From Kitasatospora sp. NBC_00315 (GTDB lineage Bacteria > Actinomycetota > Actinomycetes > Streptomycetales > Streptomycetaceae): a stretch of 64,000 nucleotides of DNA. The notes beneath the pieces are model-generated. The model did not search any database and was not told where the DNA came from. It worked only from the letters and a program-made list of their open reading frames with translations. The position numbers were made by a program, and so were the translations under genes. Below are positions 48,507-58,220 of the stretch, piece by piece (positions within the stretch are counted from its first letter, which is position 1; every line of letters starts with the position of its first letter). The stretch spans positions 5,890,001 through 5,954,000 of the forward strand of contig NZ_CP108025.1 of assembly GCF_041435095.1 (NCBI RefSeq), in the 5' to 3' direction.

Positions 48507-49352
48507 TCAGGGGAGGGTCAGCACCTCGGCGCCGTCGGCCGTCACGACCAGGGTGTGCTCGAACTGCGCCGTGCGCTTGCGGTCCTTGGTGACGACGGTC
48601 CAGCCGTCCTCCCAGATCTCGTAGTCGTACGTCCCGAGGGTGAGCATCGGCTCGATGGTGAAGGTCATCCCCGGCTTGATCACCTCGGTGGCCCGCTCGC
48701 TGTCGTAGTGCGGGACGATCAGGCCGGAGTGGAACGACGTGTTGATGCCGTGCCCGGTGAAGTCCCGGACCACGCCGTAGTCGAAGCGCTTGGCGTACGA
48801 CTCGATGACCCGCCCGATCACGTTGATCTGACGGCCGGGCCTGACGGCCTTGATCGCCCGGTTCAGCGACTCACGGGTGCGCTCGACCAGCAGCCGGGAC
48901 TCCTCGTCCACGTCACCGCAGAGGTAGGTGGCGTTGAGGTCGCCGTGCACACCGTGGATGAACGCGGTGGCGTCGATGTTGACGATGTCCCCGTCCTGAA
49001 GGACGGTCGAGTCCGGGATGCCGTGGCAGATGACCTCGTTGACCGAGGTGCAGATCGACTTCGGGAACCCCCGGTAGCCGAGGTCCGACGGGTACGCGTC
49101 GTGGTCGCACATGTACTCGTGCGCGACGGCGTCCAGCGCGTCGGTGGTGACACCCGGGGAGATCAGCTTCGCGGCCTCCTCCATCGCCTGCGCGGCGATC
49201 CGGCTCGCGATCCGCATCTTCTCGATCGTCTCGGTGCTCTGCACCTCGGGCCCGGTGTACGGCGCCGGCCCCGGCCGGCCGACGTACTCGGGACGGGCGA
49301 TGTGCGCCGGAACCTTGCGGGTGGGTGACTGGATACCGGGTACGAGAGCCAT
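48507..49352 (-). CDS. map: Methionine aminopeptidase, type I
   Basis: A 281-aa enzyme that removes N-terminal methionine from nascent proteins. ATG 49352 lies 7 nt after TAGACT (minus strand), so the transcript is probably leaderless. The dinuclear metal site is intact: CHGIPDSTVLQDGDIVNIDATAF (first Asp), GDLNATYLCGDV (second Asp), VVRDFTGHGINTSFH (His), GMTFTIEPML (Glu) and QFEHTLVVTADGAEVLT (Glu). An N-terminal extension (SPTRKVPAHIARPEYVGRPGPAPYTGPEVQ) with a proline-rich SH3-like-binding pattern is usual for actinobacterial MetAP1c. Confidence 0.95.
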   Translation of the reverse strand: MALVPGIQSPTRKVPAHIARPEYVGRPGPAPYTGPEVQSTETIEKMRIASRIAAQAMEEAAKLISPGVTTDALDAVAHEYMCDHDAYPSDLGYRGFPKSICTSVNEVICHGIPDSTVLQDGDIVNIDATAFIHGVHGDLNATYLCGDVDEESRLLVERTRESLNRAIKAVRPGRQINVIGRVIESYAKRFDYGVVRDFTGHGINTSFHSGLIVPHYDSERATEVIKPGMTFTIEPMLTLGTYDYEIWEDGWTVVTKDRKRTAQFEHTLVVTADGAEVLTLP

Positions 49353-49455
49353 GGCGGCGAGTCTATCCGCCGGGCCGGGCCGCCCCCCGTCGTGTGTGCG
49401 GGGGAGTGGCCGGGAATGATCGACACGATGTCCGGACGACCAGGAGAGGCCCGCG

Positions 49456-49680
49456 ATGGCTCTGGGATTCAACCGCAGACCGACCGGCAAGCCCGGTGAG
49501 TGGTTCTACTGTCTCAAGCACGGCAAGGTCGAGGAGGGGCCGGACTGCCCCGCCAAGGACCGGCTCGGGCCGTACGCCTCCCGGGAGGAGGCCGGCCACG
49601 CGCTGGAGATCGCGGACGAGCGCAATCGCGAGTGGCGCGGCGACCCGGCCTGGAAGGACGAGGACCCGCAGCGCTCCTGA
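49456..49680 (+). CDS. Small conserved actinobacterial hypothetical protein
   Basis: A 74-aa soluble protein from ATG 49456 with AGGAGAGG upstream. KPGEWFYCLKHGKVEEGPDCPAKDRLGPYASREEAGHALEIADERNREW shows a CxKHxKVEEGxxC core (possible metal site) and a SPOR-like tail. It is frequently found next to methionine aminopeptidase genes in streptomycetes. Function is unknown. Confidence 0.82.
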   Translation: MALGFNRRPTGKPGEWFYCLKHGKVEEGPDCPAKDRLGPYASREEAGHALEIADERNREWRGDPAWKDEDPQRS

Positions 49681-49735
49681 CCGGGCCGTGGCCCGGTCGG
49701 CCGCCGACGCGCGAGCGGCGGTGCGGCGGCGGCGC

Positions 49736-51082
49736 TCAGCCCACCGGCTCCGGGGCCGGCTTCGGCCGCCGCTCACGCGCGTCCCGTACGGCCGCGGTGT
49801 GCGGGTCCGTCCGGGCGTCGTAGGCGAGCAGCTCGGGCAGGGCCGCCGCCAGCGCGACCACACCGACCACGCAGGCCAGTCCGCCCGCCCAGATCGAGCC
49901 GCGGACCCCGACCAGCCCGGCCATCGCGCCCACCCTGACCTGGCCCAGCTGGGGGCCGACCGAGTAACTGAGCAGCTCCACCCCGGCGAGGCGCCCGCGC
50001 AGCCCGTCCGGGATGGACTGGTTCCACATCGTGGAGCGCCCGAGGCCGCTGACGTTGTCGGCGCCGCCCGCGACGGCGAGCAGGAGCAGTACCGGCCAGA
50101 TGTTCCCGACCAGGCCCGCCCCGGCCATCGCGGCGCCCCAGCCGAGGGCGGCGAGCACCACCATCCGTCCGTGCCGGTGCACCCGGGAGGTCCAGCCGCT
50201 GGTCGCCGAGACCGCCAGCGAGCCGACCGCGGACGCCCCGTACATCAGGCCCAGGGCCCAGTGCGCGTGCAGGTCGTCGGCGAGGAAGGGGAAGATCGCG
50301 TTGGGGAAGGCGAACAGCATCGCGCAGATGTCCACCACGTACGTGCCGAGCAGTTCGGGACGGCTGCGGGCGTAGCGCAGCCCGGCGGCGATGCCGGCCA
50401 GCGAGGGCTTCTCGGCGCCGGTCGGCGGCGGTACCGCCCGCATTCGGGCGAGCAGCAGCAGGGAGACGGCGAAGGTCAGCACGTCGAGCGCGTACGCGGT
50501 CTGCACGCCGGCGAAGGCCACGATCAGTCCGGCCAGGGCCGGGCCGAGGATCGAGCCGGCGCTGCGGTAGAGCGAGTTGAGCGCGAACGCGGCGGTCATC
50601 TGGTCGTGTTCGACGATCCGCGGGGTGAGGGTGTCCAGGGCCGGGCGCTGCAGGCCGTCCAGCGCCGCGACCAGGCCCGTGACCAGGTATATCGGCCAGA
50701 GCACCGGCGTCGGCAGCAGGGCGTTGAGCAGCAGCAGCGCGGAGAGCAGGCCGAGTCCGGCCTCCGAGGCGAGCACCAGCTTGCGACGGTCCAGCGCGTC
50801 GGCGAGCGCGCCGCCCCAGAGACCGAAGGCGATCAGCGGGAGCAGCTCGACCGCGCCGATCAGGCCGACCGCGAGGTAGGAGCCGGTGAGCTCCTTGATC
50901 TGCATCGGCACGGCGACGTAGGTCAGGAAGCTGCCGAAGGTGGTGACGCACCCGGCGCTCCACAGCAGCCGGAAGTCCCGGGAGGAGCGCCACGGTGCGA
51001 GGTCGGGGCGCAGGCCCCGGAGCAGCGAGCGCAGCCGTCCGCCGGTGGCGGTCCGGCCGGGATGAGGGGGATCGTCGTTCAC
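49736..51082 (-). CDS. MFS exporter (MFS_3 / EntS-like)
   Basis: A 448-aa, 12-helix transporter from GTG 51082 with GGAGGA upstream. Features: SRDFRLLWSAGCVTTFGSFLTYVAVPMQIKELTGSYLAVGLIGAVELLPLIAFGLWGGALADALDRRKLVLASEAGLG and the later DNVSGLGRSTMWNQSIPDGLRGRLAGVE segment, as in the EntS/tetracycline-type MFS_3 family. Related proteins export siderophores or drugs; no siderophore gene is nearby. It is a single gene. Confidence 0.9.
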   Translation of the reverse strand: MNDDPPHPGRTATGGRLRSLLRGLRPDLAPWRSSRDFRLLWSAGCVTTFGSFLTYVAVPMQIKELTGSYLAVGLIGAVELLPLIAFGLWGGALADALDRRKLVLASEAGLGLLSALLLLNALLPTPVLWPIYLVTGLVAALDGLQRPALDTLTPRIVEHDQMTAAFALNSLYRSAGSILGPALAGLIVAFAGVQTAYALDVLTFAVSLLLLARMRAVPPPTGAEKPSLAGIAAGLRYARSRPELLGTYVVDICAMLFAFPNAIFPFLADDLHAHWALGLMYGASAVGSLAVSATSGWTSRVHRHGRMVVLAALGWGAAMAGAGLVGNIWPVLLLLAVAGGADNVSGLGRSTMWNQSIPDGLRGRLAGVELLSYSVGPQLGQVRVGAMAGLVGVRGSIWAGGLACVVGVVALAAALPELLAYDARTDPHTAAVRDARERRPKPAPEPVG

Positions 51083-51194
51083 GGAAGCGAATCCTCCGTC
51101 GTCGGCTCCTGCGCACGCAACGCAATTTCCGCCGGGCCGCCGCTGACCGGGGTGCGGCGGGGCCCGGCTCAGCTGCGCGCCGCCGGGCCGCCGC

Positions 51195-51788
51195 TCACCA
51201 GCGCGCGACCGGCGCCGCCGTGAGCCGTCGGAGGAGCCGGGCCACCGGGGCGGCCCCGCCCCGGCGTGCCGGGGCCGCCCCCGCCGCCGCGCTGACCAGG
51301 TGCTGGACCAGCTCGAAGGGCTCGTCCTCGGCGCCCGGCACGGTCAGCGACTCGTGCGCCAGGCCGGCCAGCTCGCGGTCGCCGGTGTCCAGCGCGAGGA
51401 CGGTGGCGCCGCCCCGGCGGGCGTCACACAGCCGCTCCAGCAGCGGCGTGCCCGCCTCGGCGGGCGCCACCACCAGGACCGTCGCCCCGCGCCGGGCCGC
51501 CGCGAGCCGCCGAAGGCCCTGGGCCAGGTGGGCGGGGGCGCCCTCCGGCACCCGGTGGCGCAGCAGGGTGGGCGCCAACCGGGGGACGTCCGACCAGGCG
51601 GCCTCGTCCTCCAGATGGGCGGCCAGGTGCCAGGGCTCGTACCGGGCGGTGCCGACCAGCAGCAGTCCGCCGGCCGTGCGCCGCCGGGTGACCGAGCGGC
51701 GCAGCGCGCCGGCGAAGGACCGGGTCCGTTCGATCCAGCCGGTTCCGGCAAGCGACTCGCTCAGTGCTGAAACTCTCACCGCGTCCAT
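51195..51788 (-). CDS. Conserved streptomycete hypothetical protein
   Basis: A 197-aa soluble protein from ATG 51788. CATCCT 7 nt upstream on the minus strand suggests a leaderless transcript. The body (GGLLLVGTARYEPWHLAAHLEDEAAW..., ARRGATVLVVAPAEAGTPLLERLCDARRGGATVLALDTGDRELAGLAHESL) has alternating strands and helices like a small Rossmann fold without a clear nucleotide motif. It is divergent from the F420 reductase. Function is unknown. Confidence 0.75.
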   Translation of the reverse strand: MDAVRVSALSESLAGTGWIERTRSFAGALRRSVTRRRTAGGLLLVGTARYEPWHLAAHLEDEAAWSDVPRLAPTLLRHRVPEGAPAHLAQGLRRLAAARRGATVLVVAPAEAGTPLLERLCDARRGGATVLALDTGDRELAGLAHESLTVPGAEDEPFELVQHLVSAAAGAAPARRGGAAPVARLLRRLTAAPVARW

Positions 51789-51835
51789 GCCGCCAAGGAT
51801 GTCCCGGGGGTCGTGCCTTTGGCAGGATCATCGGC

Positions 51836-52528
51836 ATGACTTCCCTCGATTCAGCGACGAACCCCGCCCACGACCTGCCCGACGTCTCCGGTCTCGTCGT
51901 GGGTGTCCTGGGCGGCACCGGCGACCAGGGCCGGGGGCTGGCCTACCGGCTGGCCAAGGCCGGCCAGCAGGTGATCATCGGCTCCCGTACGGCCGAGCGC
52001 GCCGCGGCCGCGGCGGCCGAGCTCGGCCTCGGCGTACGCGGCGCGGACAACGCGACCACCGCCCGCGAGAGCGACGTGGTGATCGTCGCGGTGCCGTGGG
52101 ACGGGCACGCGGCCACCCTGGCGGCGCTGCGCGAGGAGCTGGCCGGGAAGATCGTGGTGGACTGCGTCAACCCGCTCGGCTTCGACAAGCAGGGCGCGTA
52201 CGCCCTCAAGCCGGAGGAGGGCAGCGCCGCCCAGCAGGCCGCCGCCCTGCTGCCGGACTCCCGGGTCACCGCCGCGTTCCACCACCTCTCGGCGGTTCTG
52301 CTGCAGGACGCCTCGATCGCGGAGATCGACACCGACGTGATGGTGCTCGGCGAGGAGCGCGCCGCCACCGACGTCGTACAGGCGCTCGCCGCCCGGATTC
52401 CCGGCATGCGCGGCGTCTTCGCCGGCCGGCTGCGCAACGCCCACCAGGTGGAGTCGCTGGTGGCCAACCTGATCTCGGTCAACCGCCGCTACAAGGCGCA
52501 CGCCGGGCTGCGCGTCACCGACGTGTGA
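51836..52528 (+). CDS. npdG: NADPH-dependent F420 reductase
   Basis: A 230-aa enzyme from ATG 51836, 7 nt after CAGGAT and without a ribosome site. The Rossmann fold is VVGVLGGTGDQGRGLAYRLAKAGQQVIIGSRTAERA, with SRT for NADP phosphate binding. ATTARESDVVIVAVPWDGHAATL, KIVVDCVNPLGFDKQGAYAL and VTAAFHHLSAVLLQD follow, and the GRLRNAHQVESLVANLISVNRRYKAHAGLRVTD end is characteristic of NpdG. It transfers hydride between NADPH and coenzyme F420 in the cytoplasm, feeding F420-dependent enzymes used in streptomycete metabolism. Confidence 0.95.
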   Translation: MTSLDSATNPAHDLPDVSGLVVGVLGGTGDQGRGLAYRLAKAGQQVIIGSRTAERAAAAAAELGLGVRGADNATTARESDVVIVAVPWDGHAATLAALREELAGKIVVDCVNPLGFDKQGAYALKPEEGSAAQQAAALLPDSRVTAAFHHLSAVLLQDASIAEIDTDVMVLGEERAATDVVQALAARIPGMRGVFAGRLRNAHQVESLVANLISVNRRYKAHAGLRVTDV

Positions 52529-52555
52529 CCCGGCGCGGTGGCCGCCGCGCCCGCA

Positions 52556-52597
52556 CGCCGAAGGCCCCCTCGGTCCGGACCGAGGGGGCCTTCGGCG
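52556..52597. terminator. Terminator (42-bp perfect palindrome)
   Basis: Arms 52556-52576 and 52577-52597 are perfectly complementary, directly after the F420 reductase gene. Confidence 0.85.
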
Positions 52598-52639
52598 ACA
52601 ATGGGAGCCGACCGCACCCGGCTTTAGGAGCCCCCCGCC

Positions 52640-52831
52640 ATGCCCCGCACCGCCCTCTACGCCTCGATCGTCCTCATCCTCGCGGTGGCCGCCGCGGTGG
52701 TGTCCTTCGTGCAGGGAAACTGGCTGGGCGTGGTCTGGGTGCTGCTCGCGGGGGTGGCGAGCAACATCGCCTGGTTCCACATCCGCAAGGAGCGCCTGGC
52801 GAAGGCCGCCGAGGCCGCCGGGGCTCAGTGA
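52640..52831 (+). CDS. Small two-helix membrane protein
   Basis: A 63-aa protein from ATG 52640 with TAGGAG 9 nt upstream. Two hydrophobic helices (LYASIVLILAVAAAVVSFV, WLGVVWVLLAGVASNIAWF) and a basic tail. The last 7 bp overlap the 3' end of the convergent protease gene. Function is unknown. Confidence 0.75.
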   Translation: MPRTALYASIVLILAVAAAVVSFVQGNWLGVVWVLLAGVASNIAWFHIRKERLAKAAEAAGAQ

Positions 52832-53643
52832 CTCCAGAACCGGAAGAGGTATTCGCCGGTCGCGATGTAGTCGGTGCCCACGCCGAACAGGCCGGTGACG
52901 GCGTAGACCGCGTCGAAGAAGAACCGGTTCACCTGCGGCTGCCAGAGCAGGGCGAAGACCGCCAGCATCCCGTACGGGGCGAACGGCTCGACCGCCCGTT
53001 TGGCCCCCGGTGACAGCCAGGGCTCGACGATCCCGTAGCCGTCGAGCCCGGGCACCGGCAGCAGGTTCAGCAGCGCCGCGCTGACCTGGAACATCGCCAG
53101 GTACGCCAGCGCGCCGGACATCGCCGAGTGCAGCATCGGCGGGCCGTCCTGGTAGGCGTGGCTCTGCTGCGCCTCGAACCAGCCGGCCCCCACGACCGTC
53201 AGCAGGACGGCCGCGAACACCACGTTCACCAGCGGGCCGGCCGCCGAGATCAGGCTGTGCCTGAGCCGGCCCCGGATGCGGTGGCGCTCGATGTACACCG
53301 CTCCGCCGGGCAGGCCGATGCCGCCCATGATCACGAAGACCACCGGCAGCACGAAGCTGAACAGCACGTTGGTGTACTTCAGCGGGTTGAGGGTGAGATA
53401 CCCCTTCGCGCCGATCGTGGTGTCCCCGCCGTGCAGCGCGGTGCGGGCGTGCCCGTACTCGTGCAGGCAGAGCGAGACCATCCAGCCCGAGATCACGAAC
53501 AGGAAGACGCCGACGCCGGGGTCGCCGCCGTAGCCCGACCAGACGGCCCAGCCGGAGGTGCCCAGCACGGCCAGCAGCACCCAGAACACCGGGCTGATCC
53601 GGCGGTCCTCGCTGCGCGCGCGCCGCGTTTCGGCGAAGGTCAT
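52825..53643 (-). CDS. Site-2-type membrane metalloprotease (M50)
   Basis: A 272-aa integral membrane protease from ATG 53643. The zinc motif is SLCLHEYGHARTALHGGD (HExxH in a transmembrane helix); the third ligand motif is ALLNLLPVPGLDGYGI (NxxPxxxLDG). About six helices span the membrane. Family members cut regulatory membrane proteins inside the bilayer; this compact form without a PDZ domain is common in actinobacteria. The substrate is unknown. Confidence 0.9.
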   Translation of the reverse strand: MTFAETRRARSEDRRISPVFWVLLAVLGTSGWAVWSGYGGDPGVGVFLFVISGWMVSLCLHEYGHARTALHGGDTTIGAKGYLTLNPLKYTNVLFSFVLPVVFVIMGGIGLPGGAVYIERHRIRGRLRHSLISAAGPLVNVVFAAVLLTVVGAGWFEAQQSHAYQDGPPMLHSAMSGALAYLAMFQVSAALLNLLPVPGLDGYGIVEPWLSPGAKRAVEPFAPYGMLAVFALLWQPQVNRFFFDAVYAVTGLFGVGTDYIATGEYLFRFWSH

Positions 53644-53893
53644 GATGCGTTGGCTCCGGAGGGTTGGAGGGGCGGGTGAACCCGGCCCGGCGGCCGGGAG
53701 GACCGGGTGGCGGGCCGGAGGCCGATCATGCCCGGCGGGCCCGGGCGGGACAAGCCGCTCCGGGAGAACGTACCGGACGGTGCCGGGGGTTCCGCGGCTC
53801 CCGTCCCGGCGCGGGGCCGGTGGCCGGGCTCCCGGGCCCGCGCAACCGGATATATGTGCGTGCGCACGGCCGGACGTCCACCAGAATGGGTTG

Positions 53894-56800
53894 GTGCACT
53901 ACGGCATCCTCGGTACCACCACGGCCCATCACGACGACGGCACAGCGGTCCCCCTGGGGGGTGCCCGGCTGCGCGCGCTGCTCGCCGCACTGGCGCTGCG
54001 GCAGGGCCGCCCGGTGCCCGCCGACCTGCTGGTCGAGGAGGTCTGGGGCGCGGAGCCCCCGCAGGACGCGGCCGCGGCGCTACAGACCCTGGTCGGCCGG
54101 CTGCGCCGGACCGTCGGCCGGTCCGAGATCGGCTCCGGCCCCGCCGGGTACTGGCTGACCGACCCCCGGACGGACGCCGCGGACTTCCAGCGCCTCGCCG
54201 CGGAGGGCCGCCGGGCGCTGGAGACGGCTGAGCACGCCCGGGCCGCCGAGATCCTGCGCGAGGCGCTCGCCCTCTGGCGCGGGGCCCCGCTCGCCGACCT
54301 GCCCGACCGGGCCGGCCCGGCCACCCGGCTGGAGGCCCAGTACGAGCAGGCCCGGCGGGCCCGGATCAGTGCCGACCTCGCCCTCGGCCGGGCCGCCGAG
54401 GTGACCGCCGAACTCGCCGGACTCGCCGAGCAGTTCCCGCTGGACGAGCAGGTGCAGTACCTGCTGATCCGCGCGTTGCACGAGGGCGGCCGGGGCTCGG
54501 ACGCGCTGCGCCAGTACGAGCGGGTGCGGCGGTCGCTGGCGGAGGAGCTGGGCGTCGATCCGGGGGCGCAACTGCGCGCTCTGCACGGCGAGTTGTTGAA
54601 CCCTGCTGCTGCCCCGCCCGTCGCCCAGCCCACCGCCCCCGCCCCGCCCGTCGCCCCGCCCACAGCTCCGCCCACCGCTCCGACCGCTGCGGAGCCGGTC
54701 GCGGCCCCTTCGGCCGCGTCGCCCGTCCAGCAGTCGGCCCCGCGCGGCAGCAACCTGCGGCCGAGGCTGACCAGCTTCGTCGGCCGGGAGAGCGATCTGA
54801 GCGCCCTGCGGTCCGCCCTGACGACCGGCCGGCTGACCACCCTCACCGGGCCGGGCGGCTCCGGCAAGACCCGCCTCTCGGTGGAGGCGGGCCGGGCCGA
54901 ACTGGGCGCCGGGAGCTGGCCGGACGGGGTCTGGCTGGCCGAACTGGCCCCACTGGAGAGCCCGGAGGCCGTCCCGGGTGCGGTGCTCTCCGCCCTCGGC
55001 CTGCGCGAGACCGTGCTGCACACCGGCAGCAAGGTCGTCGAGGTGATCGAGGGGCGCAGCGACGACCCGGTGCGCCGGATCGTCGAACACTGCGGTCCGC
55101 GCCGGATGCTGATCGTCCTGGACAACTGCGAACACCTGATCCAGGCCGCCGCCGACCTCGCCGACCGCCTGCTCGCCGAGTGCCCCGGCCTGACCGTGCT
55201 GGCCACCAGCCGGGAGCCGCTCGGCGTGCCCGGGGAGAGCGTCCTGCCGGTGGAGCCGCTGCCCGATCCGGTCGCGCTGCGCCTGCTGGCCGAGCGCGCC
55301 GAGGCCGCCCGTCCCGGCTTCGACCCCGCCACCGACCCGGCCGCCTGCGCCGAGATCTGCCGCCGACTCGACGGCCTGCCGCTCGCCATCGAACTCGCCG
55401 CCGCCCGACTGAGGGTCATGACGCCCCGTCAGATCGCCGACCGGCTGGACGGACGCTTCGCCCTGCTCACCGCCGGCAGCCGCACCCTGCTGCCCCGCCA
55501 GCAGACCCTGCGTGCCGTGGTCGACTGGAGCTGGGAGCTGCTGGACAAGCGCGAGCGCGCCGTGCTGCGCCGCCTGTCGACCTTCGCCGGCGGCTGGACG
55601 CTGGAGGACGCCGAGGCGGTCTGCTCCGACGACGCCGGGGTGCCCCGCGAGGAGGTCGCCGACCTGATCCTCTCGCTGGTCGACAAGTCCCTGGTGGTGG
55701 CGGGCCTGGACGCGGGCGGCCCGCCCCGCTACTGGATGCTGGAGACCATCCACGAGTACGCGGCGGAGCGTCTGGCCGAGACCCCCGACGACGACGTTCA
55801 GCTGCGGCACCTGCGGCACTTCCGGGAGCTGGTCCGGTGCGCCGAGCTCGACATCCACGGCCCGCAGCAACTGCGCCTGCTCGGCGTGCTGGAGCGGGAG
55901 CAGGACAACATCCGCACCGCCATGCGCCGGGCGGTCGACCTCCGCCTGGAGGACGAGGCGCTGGTGCTGGTACTGGGGATGAGCTGGTACTGGACCCTGC
56001 GCGCCTACGGCGCCGAGGCCCGGGGCTGGTACGACGCCGTCGCCGCCCTGAGCCCGGATCCGTTCGCCGTGGGCGCTCCCCGGCCGGAGCCGCTGACCGT
56101 CGACGTCCTCGAGTACGTGCCGCCGCTGCCGGCGGCCGTCCTGGCCGAGAGCCGCCGGCAGTTGAGGCTGTTCCAGCTGATGAGCCTCTTCGAGGGCAAC
56201 ATGGAGGTGCTGGACGACCCGGAGGCCGGCGAGCTGGCCCAGCGGATCCTGGACGTCTACACGCCGGACCTGCCGCAGTCGTACCGGTTCCCGGCCCTGA
56301 TGCGGGTGTTCGCGTCGTTCCTGGCCGGGCGGCTGGACCACATGCGGGAGCTGCTCGACGAGGCGGTGGAGGGCTGCCGGGTGCACGGCCGGGCCACCGA
56401 CCTCGCGTTCGTCCTGCAGATCCGCGCCAAGATGCGCAACGACTGGCCGGAGGGCGCGGAGCTGGGGATCCTGGACGGCGAGGAGTCCCTGGAGCTGTTC
56501 ACCCGGGTGGGCGACCGCTGGGGGATGTCCCAGTCGCTCGCGGCGCGCGGGGAGTCCCTGGCGAACCAGGGCCGGTCCGAGGAGGCGGCCGCCGCGTACC
56601 GCGAGGCGATCGTGCTGGCCGAGGAGCTGGGCGCCCCGCAGGAGGTGCCGATGCTCATGGTGCAGCTCGGCAACGCCTTGATGCCGTCCGGTCTGGCCGA
56701 GGCCGAGCGGACGATCAGGCAGGCGCTGGATCTCGTCGAGCCCGGCAGCCAGGCGGCCCACGGCGCTTTCCTGTTCGGGCACATGCTGTTGTGCGGGCTG

Positions 56801-57325
56801 CACGCCGAGCGCGACGAGTACGACCTGGCGATCGCCGAACTCGACCTGCTGGAGGGCTCCCAGAGCCTGTTCGGCTCGCTGCTGCCGGGCATCGTCTCCG
56901 CCATGATCGGCTGCAACCGGGGCTGGGTGGTGGCCAGGGCCGGGGATCCGCAGCGCGGTCTGGCCATGCTGCGCGCCGGCTGGCTGGAGCTGCGCGGCGT
57001 CCGGGCCCGGGCCGGGGTGTTCGCGGAGCAGATGACGGTGATGCTGGTCCCGGCGGCGGCCGGAGTGCTCCGGGCGATCGCCGAGCAGAGCGGCGAAGAC
57101 GGCCCCGCCCGGCGGGCCGTCACCCTGCTGGCCGCCCAGGCCGCGCTCGGCGGCCCCGTCTCCGGCGGCCACCTGGAGCAGCTGGAGCGCGATCGCGCCA
57201 CCCGGCGGCTGCGGGAGATGCTGGGCGACGAGGCGTACGAGGCCGCCCACGCCGTCGGCAGCGGCCTCTCGCTCGGAGAGACCGCCGCCCTGCTGGACGA
57301 GCTGGGGGCCCGCCCGCCGTACTGA
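53894..57325 (+). CDS. AfsR/SARP-family regulator (BTAD, NB-ARC, TPR)
   Basis: A 1143-aa regulator from GTG 53894, 6 nt after CAGAAT, probably leaderless. Order: winged helix (1-90: GILGTTTAHHDDGTAVPLGGARLRALLAALALRQGRPVPADLLVEEVWG), bacterial transcriptional activator domain (about 95-235: DFQRLAAEGRRALETAEHARAAEILREALALWRGAPLADL...LDEQVQYLLIRALHEGGRGSDALRQYERVRRSLAEELGVDPG), an Ala/Pro linker, and an NB-ARC ATPase (LTGPGGSGKTRLSVE; RRMLIVLDNCEHL; LTVLATSREPLGVPGE). Helical TPR-like repeats fill the remaining ~500 residues. SARPs activate secondary-metabolite and resistance genes by binding phased heptamers; such heptamers lie before the convergent exporter. Confidence 0.93.
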   Translation: MHYGILGTTTAHHDDGTAVPLGGARLRALLAALALRQGRPVPADLLVEEVWGAEPPQDAAAALQTLVGRLRRTVGRSEIGSGPAGYWLTDPRTDAADFQRLAAEGRRALETAEHARAAEILREALALWRGAPLADLPDRAGPATRLEAQYEQARRARISADLALGRAAEVTAELAGLAEQFPLDEQVQYLLIRALHEGGRGSDALRQYERVRRSLAEELGVDPGAQLRALHGELLNPAAAPPVAQPTAPAPPVAPPTAPPTAPTAAEPVAAPSAASPVQQSAPRGSNLRPRLTSFVGRESDLSALRSALTTGRLTTLTGPGGSGKTRLSVEAGRAELGAGSWPDGVWLAELAPLESPEAVPGAVLSALGLRETVLHTGSKVVEVIEGRSDDPVRRIVEHCGPRRMLIVLDNCEHLIQAAADLADRLLAECPGLTVLATSREPLGVPGESVLPVEPLPDPVALRLLAERAEAARPGFDPATDPAACAEICRRLDGLPLAIELAAARLRVMTPRQIADRLDGRFALLTAGSRTLLPRQQTLRAVVDWSWELLDKRERAVLRRLSTFAGGWTLEDAEAVCSDDAGVPREEVADLILSLVDKSLVVAGLDAGGPPRYWMLETIHEYAAERLAETPDDDVQLRHLRHFRELVRCAELDIHGPQQLRLLGVLEREQDNIRTAMRRAVDLRLEDEALVLVLGMSWYWTLRAYGAEARGWYDAVAALSPDPFAVGAPRPEPLTVDVLEYVPPLPAAVLAESRRQLRLFQLMSLFEGNMEVLDDPEAGELAQRILDVYTPDLPQSYRFPALMRVFASFLAGRLDHMRELLDEAVEGCRVHGRATDLAFVLQIRAKMRNDWPEGAELGILDGEESLELFTRVGDRWGMSQSLAARGESLANQGRSEEAAAAYREAIVLAEELGAPQEVPMLMVQLGNALMPSGLAEAERTIRQALDLVEPGSQAAHGAFLFGHMLLCGLHAERDEYDLAIAELDLLEGSQSLFGSLLPGIVSAMIGCNRGWVVARAGDPQRGLAMLRAGWLELRGVRARAGVFAEQMTVMLVPAAAGVLRAIAEQSGEDGPARRAVTLLAAQAALGGPVSGGHLEQLERDRATRRLREMLGDEAYEAAHAVGSGLSLGETAALLDELGARPPY

Positions 57326-57401
57326 CGGGCGGGCCCGGTGCCCGGTGGTTCCGGTCGGCGCCACCGTGGTGGCCGCCGCCCGCGCCGCGGCGGGCCGGCG
57401 C

Positions 57402-58220
57402 TCAGGTCCGCTTGCGGAACCGGGCCACCGCCAGCGGCGCGAAGATCGCGGTGACGCCGAACGACCAGACGAGGACGATGAGCACCGAGTGCGTCAGCGG
57501 GCCGCCGTTGAGCAGGTTCCGGCAGGCGTCGGCGAGTGCCGAGAGCGGGTTGTAGTCGGTGAAGGCCTGCAGCCAGCCCGGCATCGAGTCGGTCGGCGCG
57601 AAGATCGAGCTGCCGAACTGCAGGGGCATGATCACCAGCATCGCCACCCCCTGGACGGCCTGCACGCTGCGCAGTGCCATACCGAGCAGCATCGAGATCC
57701 ACACCATCGACATGCCGAACAGCAGCGAGAGGCCGACGGCGGCCAGCAGTTCCAGCGGGCCGGTCTTCACCTGGAAGCCCAGGATCAGCGCGAACACGAT
57801 CAGGATGATGAACGAGAGCAGCGCCCGGCAGGTCTCCGCGACGATCTTGGAGAGCAGCACCGCGGAGCGGCCGATCGGCAGCGTCCGGAAGCGGTCCATC
57901 ACGCCGGTCTGGAAGTCGCTGTTCAGACCGGTGCCGACGGCCATCGCGAGGGTGATCCCGGTCTGACCGAGCAGCCCCGGGATCATGTACTGCTTGTAGG
58001 CGTCCTGGCCGCCGGAGATGGCCCCGCCGAAGACGTAGACGAACAGCACGGTGAAGATCACCGGCATCAGCACCGCGTCGAACATCGACTCCGGGTCGGC
58101 CTTGATGCGCATCAGGTTGCGGCGGGTCAGCGCGCCGACGTGACGGACGGTCGAGCGCAGCCCGATGCGCTGGTCGGCACCGGTCGGCGCCAGGGCGGGG
58201 GTCAGGGTCGCGGCGCTCAT
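57402..58220 (-). CDS. ABC-2 transporter permease (DrrB-like)
   Basis: A 272-aa membrane protein from ATG 58220, overlapping the ATPase stop (ATGA). RRNLMRIKADPESMFDAVLMPVIFTVLFVYVFGGAI, then GRSAVLLSKIVAETCRALLSFIILIVFALILGF and six helices, match the ABC2 drug-export family (DrrB, daunorubicin/oleandomycin type). With the ATPase it forms an efflux pump. The substrate is not evident. Confidence 0.92.
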   Translation of the reverse strand: MSAATLTPALAPTGADQRIGLRSTVRHVGALTRRNLMRIKADPESMFDAVLMPVIFTVLFVYVFGGAISGGQDAYKQYMIPGLLGQTGITLAMAVGTGLNSDFQTGVMDRFRTLPIGRSAVLLSKIVAETCRALLSFIILIVFALILGFQVKTGPLELLAAVGLSLLFGMSMVWISMLLGMALRSVQAVQGVAMLVIMPLQFGSSIFAPTDSMPGWLQAFTDYNPLSALADACRNLLNGGPLTHSVLIVLVWSFGVTAIFAPLAVARFRKRT